Shown: positions 55,798-64,000 of the stretch, piece by piece
Layout: each line of letters begins with the position of its first letter
Position numbering within the stretch: position 1 is the first letter of the stretch
Origin: Vombatus ursinus
Lineage: Eukaryota; Chordata; Mammalia; Diprotodontia; Vombatidae
Assembly: GCF_900497805.2 (NCBI RefSeq)
Contig: NW_020954588.1
Coordinates: forward strand, 11,030,433-11,094,432
Direction of reading: 5' to 3'
Length of the DNA: 64,000 bases
The notes under the pieces: generated by a model
The model's database searches: none
Told to the model about the DNA's origin: nothing
Seen by the model: the letters and a program-made list of their open reading frames with translations, nothing else
Position numbers and translations under genes: made by a program

Positions 55798-57340
55798 ATT
55801 TTTGTGGGACATTATTGTAACAATGAGGATAATACAATTGTCAACCACAGGACAAGGATAAATGTTGATGGTTCTTACTGAGTGTCAGGTCTTCCCTATG
55901 GTACCCCCTGCTTTTTTCAGGGGTACAAAAGCCAGAGCAGTGACAAGTGGAACACTATCTTTTGGAGTTAAGGAACTTCTAGAGCAGATGAAAGTATTTT
56001 TTCCAGGTTTTTAAGGATGCCAGGAACCATGTGGCCAGTTCAAAGCCTTCTATTATACGTGAAATAAGCCTTCCTGCTCTAGCTACCTATGTGACAATGG
56101 CCGTCCATCAGCAATATCGTCCAATTCTTATGTGGCTTATAATCTTATCAGACCCTACCAGCCTCTACCTTGGCATGCTCTCTGTGTCATGGGGTCTGCT
56201 CAAATCCAGTTCACAGGCATAACCTTGTTTGGGGCCTACAACATCTGATTAGACATACTACCTTGAACCAAGTTATTAACCTACAATGAAAATCTCCTTT
56301 CACATAATCAAAATAGGTACCATCTTTCTGTTGTTGCTAAAGGGCCAGAAAGGGAGGAAAGACCCAGGAAGGCCTTGTGATGATAGCCAGTCAGTATATC
56401 TGACAAGTTGAGTATCTAATGAGACGTTGCCAACTGTTTACAATTGCTTTCCTTTTGAATTGTGTGAGGTTTCATTTTAAAATGGCATAGATGGGGGGGA
56501 GGGGAACAAACTCTCTTATCCACCTAACCAGTCTGGGATTTGCTCCTGAATGTCATTTATCTTTCTTGCTTCTGGGCAAGATCATATGAAAAATGACCCC
56601 GAAAGGTCAGAACAGTGGGAGAACTCTCCCATTTCTGTTAAAATGAAATAGACTTGAATTTGCAGGGTTTTTTCTCCATTTTCCACAACTTAATATCAGA
56701 GACTACTCAGAATACCAATGGCATTTTTAAAGTCAGTGCATTTCATTGTATCTAGGGAGAGTAAATGGAATTTGACAACTGTTAGGTACTTTGTGAATAA
56801 TAATTTTTTAAAAGAAAACCACAAAAGCAGAATTCAAGGGGGAAAAAAAAAACAAATCTCACTAACTGCAGAGACAACTGTTTATTGGACTCACTATGCT
56901 ACAAATGCTCCTATCAACTGTAGAAATTGCTTTTCTATTCCCATTTCTCTCCAGCCTTTATGGAAAATTATAGTGCTTGACATGTAGTTAGGAATGATTA
57001 GGGGCTGCTGACACAGGGAAGGAAATACTAACCAATTTCAAATGGGCCATTGAAACAGAAAGTAAGTTAGTCAACCCATGCCTCCCCCTTTAGCCCTCCT
57101 CCCTCTCATGCCCCCTGTAAAAAGAATGGGACAAGTCCTTACATTAACGTATTGCTTGGCCCATCTCTTGTCTGATGGCTTAAGGAAAGGTCCATCCCTC
57201 ACAAACTAAGAAAGTCTGACTTTGAAAGAGGCCCATGATTGATGATAAAATGAAATTTTGATTTCAAAAACTAATAAAATATTTTTGACATGCCCATGTT
57301 GTCCGGACCTGAAATTTCTTTGGTTAAGGGAATTTCAATT
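55798..57340. other. Single-copy-looking DNA
   Basis: No repeat is recognised. Frames at 56031-56222 and 56718-56987 (+) have no known domain and no coding signs. This is one of the longer repeat-free stretches. Confidence 0.45.
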
Positions 57341-57344
57341 CTTA

Positions 57345-57440
57345 GAGAGGTATCTGGGGAGTCCTGAGAGTTCAAGTGATTTGCCCAGGGTCACACAGAG
57401 GTAGGGCTTTGATCCCAGTTCTTCCTCAGTCTAAGCATGG
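57345..57440 (+). repeat. MIR-type 3' fragment
   Basis: 'AGTGATTTGCCCAGGGTCAC' and 'GATCCCAGTTCTTCCTCAG' are MIR blocks. Confidence 0.65.
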
Positions 57441-57602
57441 CTCTCTAAGGTCTTTTCTCTAGCCCGAGCTGTCTCTCTTACATATTCATTTTCATGGATG
57501 TTTTTTAGCATATCTATGATCCCATAACAACTCTCTAATATGTTTAAAAAAATAGGTAGGAATCTTAAAAAGGAGATCGAGTAGTATGAAAAAAGAAGAA
57601 AA

Positions 57603-57633
57603 AGTGTGTGTGTGTGTGGGTGTGTGTGTGTGC
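57603..57633 (+). repeat. (GT)n microsatellite
   Basis: About 14 GT units with one GG interruption. Confidence 0.92.
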
Positions 57634-57674
57634 AGGGTGAGGAGAAGAAACTCATTATGTGAATTCGTTTCTGT

Positions 57675-57755
57675 ATGGAACCCCCAGTAAGTAAATTTAC
57701 TTCACCAAAGCAGTTCAACACATTCTCTACAACTTAGAATTTAGAGAGTGGTGGT
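57675..57755 (+). repeat. SINE fragment
   Basis: 'TTTACTTCACCAAAGCAGTT' and 'CTCTACAACTTAGAATTTAG' match the SINE at 50200-50280. Confidence 0.6.
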
Positions 57756-57837
57756 TCCTTTCTAGGTTGGCAACATGAATTTTAAATCAATAACTTGTGC
57801 AAAGCAAGAACACAAGCAGAAAAATCAGCTTCTGACT

Positions 57838-57995
57838 TGTCTCAAGGAAGGAAGGAAGAAAAGGAAGGAGAGAGGGAGGGAAGAAGAAAGGAAGGAAAGA
57901 ATGAGGGAAGGAGGGAAGACGGAAGCAAAGGAAAGGGGAGGGAAGGAAGGGATAAAAGGAAAAAAAGGGAGGGAAGACGGGAGGAAAAGAAGAAT
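57838..57995 (+). repeat. (GGAA)n purine tract
   Basis: About 150 bp of GGAA/GGGA units, almost pure purine. Lys/Arg/Glu- or Ser/Phe/Pro-rich open frames on both strands are artefacts. Confidence 0.95.
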
Positions 57996-58003
57996 GTATG
58001 TAT

Positions 58004-58385
58004 GTATCAAGTGCTTCCTATGCCAGACATTTTGCTAGTTGCTTTATAAAAATCTCACTTTATCCTCACAATAACCCTAGGAGATAGGTGTTATCCCATG
58101 CATTTAAGTTGTATACATTTAAATACTTTATTCTGATAAGGGGCCCAAAGACTTCATCAGATAGTCAAAGGGATCCCTGGTAGACAGACAGGCAGACATT
58201 ACACTATACACAGACATTATACGTTAAGAATCCTTGTCATAAATGTGACCTAGTCTCCCTGACCTTTTTTTTTCCTTCATAGATAAAGAAGCTGAGGTTG
58301 TGAAAAATTAAGTGATTTCCCCAAGGTCCCAGGGATGGCAGAACTGAAATATGAACACATTTTCCTCCAAATCTACATCTCTTCC
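58004..58385 (+). repeat. MIR-type SINE split by a hAT fragment
   Basis: Left part 58004-58097 ('AAGTGCTTCCTATGCCAGAC', 'TATCCTCACAATAACCCTAG', 'GATAGGTGTTATCCCA'); right part from about 58275 ('TAGATAAAGAAGCTGAGGTT', 'TTAAGTGATTTCCCCAAGGT'). The break is filled by the family 2 hAT-like sequence. Confidence 0.7.
58098..58235 (+). mobile_element. hAT-type fragment (family 2) nested in MIR
   Basis: 'TTTATTCTGATAAGGGGCCC', 'GACTTCATCAGATAGTCAAA' and the end 'ACGTTAAGAATCCTTG' correspond to the opposite strand of 47235-47422. Its 5' part is missing and a CAGA-rich stretch interrupts it. Confidence 0.6.
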
Positions 58386-58389
58386 TATA

Positions 58390-58885
58390 AGAACACTTTG
58401 TCTCCTATGGATCCTAAAGTTATCATCTTTTAATGCTATACACACCTATGTGATTAAAACTGTATTATTAAAATAATTATTTCACTCAGTCATAGTCCTG
58501 GAAGGCATTTCCTGACACTTTTTTTTTTTCATTTATATTAGGTGGGAAGACATTGAATTTTCTTAAGTAAGGATCTATTCTTAAAATTCACCAGGTAGAG
58601 CATGTACACAACCCTCAGGTGTAGCCCATTCCAACTCAAATGACAATTTAAAGTAGGGAAGTTCTTTCTTCTTCCCATCAGGCTTTGGGAAGTTCTCATT
58701 TGGCCAGCCTCACTCCACATGAGCGCAATAACTACAGGACAATGGCTTTAAAGCTTGTCGGCCACAGGTAAGAATCAGCATTTTGGAGGCCCATGTAATC
58801 TCTGTAGGGAAAAGAGAATTCTTAGAGTAAAGCCAAAAGTCCTTTATTTGGGTGGGAGTGTATAATGTACAGACTGATTACTGGA
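58390..58885. other. No recognised feature
   Basis: Unique-looking DNA. A T-run at 58520-58529. Confidence 0.45.
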
Positions 58886-58889
58886 GGTT

Positions 58890-59130
58890 ATTAATATGAG
58901 GAAAATAAATAATTAAGTGGCAACCCCATTCAGAGAAACTGTCTACAGAGTCCTGACTTTTTGCCTGCTGATGGACTTCGCTGACTCTGGAAGAGAGTGA
59001 GTGCAACAATCTTCACCACTCTACCTCACTTAAATCCAATTCAGCTTCAAGGCAAGATATCACTCACTCTTGATGCGTTTGATTTTCTTTGAAACAAAAT
59101 ATGAATAACAACAACAACAACAACAAACAC
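58890..59130 (+). repeat. (AAC)n-tailed marsupial retroposon, truncated sense copy
   Basis: 'CTGCTGATGGACTTCGCTGA', 'CTCTACCTCACTTAAATCCA' and a pure (AAC)n tail at 59107-59126 show the 3' half of the family. The intact tail defines the 3' end of the element. Confidence 0.8.
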
Positions 59131-59197
59131 ATAAATAGTACAGGAGGAAATGTGACTAGTGGTAGTTGTTAACCATTTCCTAGCTGCTGCCACCCCA

Positions 59198-59248
59198 CCC
59201 CCAAACACACACACAAACACACACACACACGCACACACACACACACCA
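59198..59248 (+). repeat. (CA)n microsatellite
   Basis: Interrupted CA repeats after a C-rich run. Confidence 0.92.
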
Positions 59249-59412
59249 CTAAATTGATTCAGAGTTCAGACAAAATAGCTTGAGTCAGATTCATAGAGAG
59301 AAGCAACCTGCATCACTCTAGACCTAAAAACCATTGCCTACATGCTTAATAATCAATTTGCTCAAAAGGTCTAGACCTGGAGTTCTTTACTTCCTAGAGT
59401 TACTCCTCCTCT

Positions 59413-59445
59413 ATCTCTCTCTTTGTTTCTGTCTGTCTGTCTGTG

Positions 59446-59479
<34 letters not shown>

Positions 59480-59480
59480 A

Positions 59481-59540
<60 letters not shown>

Positions 59541-59545
59541 TACAT
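59413..59545 (+). repeat. (CT)n(CA)n compound microsatellite
   Basis: TCTG/TCTC units (to 59479) pass into about 30 CA units. Open frames on both strands (81 and 91 codons) are artefacts. Confidence 0.96.
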
Positions 59546-59574
59546 CTCTAGCCATCCAAAATCACCTCGGTCAA

Positions 59575-59600
59575 AAACAAAACAAAACAAAACAAAAACA
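59575..59600 (+). repeat. (AAAAC)n microsatellite
   Basis: Five AAAAC-type units. Confidence 0.88.
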
Positions 59601-60965
59601 ATCTCTTGAATTAGGGAGAGTGGGATAATCATCTCTTTCAAATAGATCCCCCACATCCTCTGTACTATCTATGTAAATTTCCTTTCCTTGGAATTTCTAA
59701 CCTTAGGGGCCGAGACTAAGGGCTATTGGAGTGGGATACAGTAAAGGATAGCTCGTGTTAGTTCCAGTCAGATAACCGATTCTGATTTTACAAGGCATGT
59801 TGTTCAAATTTCACACTACATTCATTTGAAATAAATTTATATTAATTTTCCTACGAGCAGAATTCATATCATAATGTTCTCTCAGAAACAGGTTAATTGT
59901 TGCTCTTTCAATTATTTCCTACTCTGATTCCAAAGTCCCATCCAAATATATTTTAGCACCAGTATATATGACAATGAGCCTAGGAACATTAAATGGTTTA
60001 CTTGCAATTAAAATAAAACATCTCTATTTCCATAAAAATTCATTACCTTCCTTATGAGCTACTAGGAAAATATGAATAGAAATGAGCCAACCTGTACTGT
60101 GGCATGAGCTTCATTGTGGTAGGAACTGAGGCACTTGTATGAGGTTAGCAGACTGATCAGTGGCTAGTCAAAATGGATACAATTCCTCAAAAGGTCTAAC
60201 TTACTCTGACAGACCACATGGGTGAATCCAGTGTAATATGGATTGTTTATATATTGTATGTGAGGGAAATATTTCCAAAATAGAATAACTACTAGTGTAT
60301 TTTATACTAAAAATCAAGTAATAAGGGAAATAACATAATTCAGCAATGGTCTAAAAGTAATGAGTCACTAAGCCAGGTATCAAGGACTAGAGTAAGGAGA
60401 AGGAATGTTAGAAGTATAAGCAAACAATAGCCAAGAATTTTCAACTCTATCCCCTAAACAAGTGACTGTATTTTATATCTATATACCTGAGGCCCAGAGA
60501 ATACACTGCATTTGTTTTTGTTTTCATTTTTTTAGAGGAATAAAACCTTGATTTTATACACAAAAATGCCTCCTTAAAGACTAATAAGGTTATCATCCAC
60601 AGTGTGTCCCCTTACTTATGCTAAAAAATGATTCCTTGAAAGATGCAATAACAGAGATATCTGTCCAGTGACCATTTTATTATTCCTATCAAGTAAGTCA
60701 TAAAATAGAGAGATGAATGCTCAGCAAATATGTTGACCACTATCATAGAAGATGCCCAGCATGATAGTTGATCCTATTCCTGAATGAAATGGTACTGCTT
60801 GCAGCACCTCCTAAATTAGATGCGTAATCACTTGAAAAAGTTTGAACAAACAATCCACATATGGAAAATCAAATTGACAAAGAATGCCTATTGTCTAGCC
60901 TCTGATATATAGATGGATTGATATGGAGAAGGAAAGGAGAGGGAGAGAGATGTGTGGAAAGGTGT
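59601..60965. other. Single-copy-looking DNA
   Basis: No repeat recognised over about 1.3 kb, AT-rich, no coding frames. Candidate for a conservation check. Confidence 0.45.
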
Positions 60966-60971
60966 ATGCAT

Positions 60972-60978
60972 GTATATA

Positions 60979-61009
<31 letters not shown>

Positions 61010-61075
61010 GTCTGTGTGTGTATACACATATGTGTGTGGCTATCTGATTATATGTCTGGACACACACACACACAT

Positions 61076-61106
<31 letters not shown>

Positions 61107-61112
61107 TACCCA
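60972..61112. repeat. (TA)n/(TG)n/(CA)n compound microsatellite
   Basis: TA run, then TG run, unique 40-bp stretch, then CA runs: the TG and CA halves are inverted repeats of each other. Confidence 0.95.
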
Positions 61113-61339
61113 TAGGTGAAATCCATGGACCTTGGACAGACTCTGTAGCAAGACAAAGAACTGGGTCAATAATTAGCTAGAAAGGGTAGAAAGGATTGGA
61201 TTACAATTGGAAGGTTATACAATGCTTGTAAATAATCACAAGAAACAACAACTGATATTGCATTACCAGTTTGACAAGCCATATTGACTTGACCTTCTTA
61301 TTTTTCTTTCTGTGTTCTTTCTAAAATATATGGAATTTT

Positions 61340-61865
61340 CAAATATCATCTAATACCACTGATACCTATATAGGAATCCTTCTCTATTGCATCCCAGCGG
61401 CTCATTCAGCCTCCACTTAAAAAAAAAAAGTTGTTAGGAGCTAACTATCTACCAAGCAAACCTATTCCATTATCGATAGCTCATTATTTGAAAGTTGTTC
61501 TATATACTGAAGCTAAATATGTCTCCCTTCTACTTCTGCCTTTAGGATCCAAGTAAAACAAATCTAGTTCCTGTTTCATGTGACAGCCTTACTCGAACAC
61601 TGCAAACATTCTCCCTGCCCTCCTGTCTTCTTTCCAGGTTAAATACCTCTTGTTCCTTCAGCCAGTCCTTCTAAGGCATGAGTTCCTTTCTTTTAACTAT
61701 TCTGATTGGCTTCCTGCAGACATTGTAGTTTGCCAGTGTTCTTTGAAAAGTTGACACTCACTGAACAAAAAACTCCAAAAGTGGGCTGAATGAAATAGCA
61801 AGACCATTATCCCCATGAATCAGGATACCGTATCTCTGTTGGTAGCGGCTAAGATCACACCAGCT
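61340..61865 (+). repeat. CR1/L3 LINE 3' end
   Basis: 'CGGCTCATTCAGCCTCCACT', 'CCATTATCGATAGCTCATTA', 'TTCCAGGTTAAATACCTCTT', 'CCTTCAGCCAGTCCTTCTAA', 'GATTGGCTTCCTGCAGACAT' and 'AACTCCAAAAGTGGGCTGAA' are in the order expected of the CR1/L3 3' region. Well recognisable although old. Confidence 0.8.
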
Positions 61866-62109
61866 GTTTTACTGATGGTTTTTACTAATTAATATGAAAA
61901 AGCATTTCAATATACTTTCTTGCTTTATATAGAGAATAAGTTATGTGGGAAAATAATTTATATCTGAATATAAATAACTTTTTCATCTACATCTCATTGT
62001 ATCTTCACAACAAAACTATGTGGTAGATACATACAAACTTCTGACCTCGTCTCTTTACTACAACTGCTCTGTGTGAATTCATAAAATGACCTCTGAAGAG
62101 TAAGTAGAA

Positions 62110-62633
62110 TGAGCATTTTACCCTATCCCAGAGCTTTCAGCATGGTTGATCAATCCTGTCTACTGGTTTCTCTTTCCTCCCACGGTATCAGAAACATCCC
62201 TTTGCCTAGGCTTCTTCCTACCTCCCTAACTTTTGTTTCTTAGTCTCCTTTATTGTTTCATCATCCTCTCCCAGACCCTTTATTGTGGGTGTTCCCAAAA
62301 TATTTGTCCTTGGCTTGCTTCCTTCTCTGCCTGTACTCTCTAATTTACTACAGTAGATTCAACTACCACTTTAATGCAAACTACTTAAAAGGCCTGTAGT
62401 CAAATAGACTCCAAAGGCCTGTAGCCCTGACCTCTCTTCTGAGCTCCAGACTCACATTTGCAAAATTGATGTATCAAAACCACATGGCTGTCTGAACATT
62501 TCGAACTCAACAACTGCCAAACTGAACTCATCTTTTCCAATAACTTACATCCTCTCCTGACTTCACTGTTACTCTCAGTGATATCACCATTTACTTGGTC
62601 TTCCAAGCTTGTCATTTTGGGGTTATCTTTTAT

Positions 62634-62683
<50 letters not shown>

Positions 62684-62890
62684 CCCTCTCTCTCTCTCTC
62701 TCTCTTTCCTATCACCTTTCAGATCCAAATGCAAAGCCTTATAGATTTCACAAGCTTCCTCATGTATATTTCATCATTTCTATTTCCACTGAAACCATGT
62801 AAGTATAGAATGTCCTCATAATTACCTTCTGATCCAACTCTTCCACTCTGATCTAGCCTCCTTATAAAATGTCAGAATAATCATATGTAA
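62110..62890 (+). repeat. L2 LINE, part before the ATP5PD retrocopy
   Basis: 'CAGCATGGTTGATCAATCCT', 'GAGCTCCAGACTCACATTTG', 'AACTGCCAAACTGAACTCAT' and 'CCAACTCTTCCACTCTGATC' follow the L2 ORF2 order. A (CA)n(CT)n microsatellite (62638-62706) interrupts it. It continues after the pseudogene. Confidence 0.8.
62638..62706 (+). repeat. (CA)n(CT)n microsatellite
   Basis: About 22 CA units then about 12 CT units, inside L2. Confidence 0.96.
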
Positions 62891-62905
62891 AAATAGATTG
62901 CCACA
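62891..62905 (+). repeat. Target-site duplication, left
   Basis: AAATAGATTGCCACA; pairs with AAATACATTGTCACA at 63528-63542. It was made when the ATP5PD mRNA copy was inserted, and both copies belong to the interrupted L2. Confidence 0.85.
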
Positions 62906-62906
62906 G

Positions 62907-63530
62907 GCTTTTCCAGCTGCTCTCTGCCCAGAGCTGTGTGCCACGGGGGTCAGTGAAGTTCCAAGATGGCTGGATGACAGCTTGCTATGAAAGCTATTGA
63001 TTGGGCAGCATTTGGGGAGATCATACCTAAAAACCAGAAAGCCTTTGCTAATGCTTTGAAATTCTATAATGAATATCTTACGATCAGATCAGACCCTACC
63101 TGAGAAGCCACAAATGATCAACTGGGATTACTACAAGGAAAACATGGCCAAGCCTGGCCTTGTGAACTAGTTTGAAAAGAAGTTCAATGAGCTGAAGATT
63201 CTGTGCCAGAAGATAAATTCACTACCCTAGTGGATGATGAAGAACAGGAAGATGCAAAAATTGGTGCTGATTTCATGAAAGCTTCAAATGCTAGGATTAC
63301 AGAACTTCAGAAAGAGATGGAAAAGATTGAGAATATAATTCCTTTTGAACAGATGACCATTGAGGATTTGAATCAAGCCTTTCCTCAAACCAAACTGGAC
63401 AAGAAGAAGTATCTTTATTGACTCCACCATCCAACTAAGAACCTCTAAAATTTGGCCTCAGAAGAAGCTATGGCCCTCCTTTCACATGCTCCTGAAATCG
63501 AAATAAAGCAATTGTATAGTCTAAAAAAAA
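62907..63530 (+). pseudogene. ATP5PD: Processed pseudogene of ATP synthase subunit d
   Basis: ATP5PD (ATP5H) encodes subunit d of the peripheral stalk of mitochondrial F1Fo-ATP synthase. The copy is intronless. A 5' UTR-like stretch precedes ATG at 62966; '[20 protein letters not shown]' follows, matching the N-terminal subunit d sequence. A TGA at codon 4 replaces the Arg codon of the parent (CGA in human, likely CpG decay). A frame change near 63095-63105 gives '[20 protein letters not shown]' in another frame, with TAG at 63168-63170. Another change near 63205 restores a frame at 63203-63421 reading 'VPEDK'-like text and 'IIPFEQMTIEDLNQAFPQTK' then 'LDKKKYLY', where TGA replaces the Trp codon. 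The 3' UTR has AATAAA at 63502-63507 and an A-tract at 63523-63530. Target duplications flank it: 62891-62905 and 63528-63542 agree at 13 of 15 bases. It is a dead retrocopy, not a gene. Confidence 0.95.
63502..63507 (+). promoter_or_regulatory. Retained poly(A) signal of the ATP5PD retrocopy
   Basis: AATAAA 15 bases before the A-tract, inherited from the parent mRNA. Confidence 0.85.
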
Positions 63531-63542
63531 TACATTGTCACA
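63528..63542 (+). repeat. Target-site duplication, right
   Basis: AAATACATTGTCACA, overlapping the end of the pseudogene A-tract; pairs with 62891-62905. Confidence 0.85.
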
Positions 63543-63905
63543 TCACCCCTTTTTTCAAAATCTACTATGACCCCCTATTGCCTCCAGTGTAAAATTAAAA
63601 TTCCTACCCCTGAAATTAGAAGCCCTTCACAACATGGCATCAATTTACCTTATCTTAATTACTCTGTGACTACTCTCTGTTCCCTACCATCACACTTCTG
63701 TGCCTTTCTCATCATCTTCCCTAACCCTGAAATTATACCCCCCTTCACATATTGTAATCCTACCCATCTTTTAAAATCCAACACAAACCCTAACCTAATT
63801 ACTCCAGATATCATATACCATTTGTTTTATAAACTCTTTGATGAACCTAATATGTAGCATTGTTTATTATGACCATTTTACTACACTTCAAGCTGCTTGA
63901 GGGGA
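63543..63905 (+). repeat. L2 LINE, part after the ATP5PD retrocopy
   Basis: 'ATGACCCCCTATTGCCTCCA', 'CCCTTCACAACATGGCATCA', 'GTTCCCTACCATCACACTTC' and 'TTCAAGCTGCTTGAGGGGAG' complete the L2 begun at 62110. The 96-codon open frame at 63567-63857 is an L2 shadow. Confidence 0.8.
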
Positions 63906-63949
63906 GAAATCATTTCTTACTTAAATGTTTTGTCTTTCTCAGGACCTCT

Positions 63950-64000
63950 TTCTTAATGGATTTTGTTTTTATTTTCCTCATTTTACACATGAAAAAACTG
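63950..64000 (+). repeat. Possible MIR start of 3' half, cut by window end
   Basis: 'TTTCCTCATTTTACACATGA' then 'AAAAACTG' looks like 'ccccattttacagatgaggaaactg' of MIR. It runs out of the window. Confidence 0.5.

Noticed and set aside
56031-56222. 63-codon hydrophobic + frame as a membrane peptide
   Set aside because: No homology recognised and no coding context.
57775-58049. Lys/Arg/Glu-rich frames resembling a charged protein
   Set aside because: Translation of the GGAA repeat in three frames; no gene structure.
63203-63421. Open 72-codon frame as a real ATP5PD gene
   Set aside because: It is only the C-terminal half; the upstream part has stops and frame changes, and the A-tract and target duplications show a retrocopy.

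Overview
This window looks like non-coding DNA from a marsupial mammal. The diagnostic signs are the interspersed repeats: short tRNA-derived SINEs whose head reads like 'GGCAGCTAGGTGGTGCAGTG', marsupial-type L1 5' and 3' ends, MIR/THER-type CORE-SINEs, many old L2 and some CR1/L3 fragments, and hAT-type miniature transposons. Base composition is AT-rich. Long (CA)n, (TA)n and (GA)n microsatellites are frequent. I found no intact host gene, no convincing coding exon and no structural RNA gene. Long open frames in the window are explained by microsatellites or by LINE and other repeat fragments. The species cannot be fixed from the sequence.

Layout: 1-4.4 kb holds MIR-type fragments and one short SINE. 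4.67-6.63 kb is a compact L1-derived element made of a 5' leader, ORF1 and an L1-like 3' tail, i.e. half-L1 (HAL1) architecture or an internally deleted L1. 6.9-9 kb has a SINE with clear target duplications, an (AAC)n-tailed retroposon and simple repeats. 11.8-17.2 kb and 19.1-19.9 kb are dominated by L2 copies on the + strand, one keeping a recognisable reverse-transcriptase YVDD motif. 18.5 and 21.0 kb carry two copies of one hAT MITE family, the second with perfect 8-bp target duplications. 24.4-31.3 kb is an L1 graveyard: two L1 5' regions, an endonuclease fragment joined to an ORF2 C-terminus and 3' UTR, and further ORF2 pieces. 32.1-34.5 kb is MIR plus an L2 split by a long SINE. 37.5-41.9 kb holds LTR fossils: one LTR with TATA box and poly(A) signal, and two related LTR copies in opposite orientation 2 kb apart. 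43-44 and 61.3-61.9 kb are CR1/L3 remnants. 50-55.4 kb has nested hAT, SINE and L2 insertions. 62.9-63.5 kb is a processed pseudogene of ATP5PD (ATP synthase subunit d), inserted into an L2 with near-perfect target duplications.

Nothing here forms an operon or pathway. The content reads as layers of retroposition: old L2, MIR and CR1; then hAT MITEs, L1, SINEs and ERV LTRs; then one retrocopied host mRNA. Stretches with no recognisable repeat (about 9.1-11.7, 12.6-13.4, 19.9-21.0, 22.3-24.3, 34.5-35.4, 39.7-41.4, 51.3-52.3, 55.8-57.3 and 59.6-60.9 kb) are the best places to test for conserved regulatory DNA. All family assignments are from recognition by eye, without database search.
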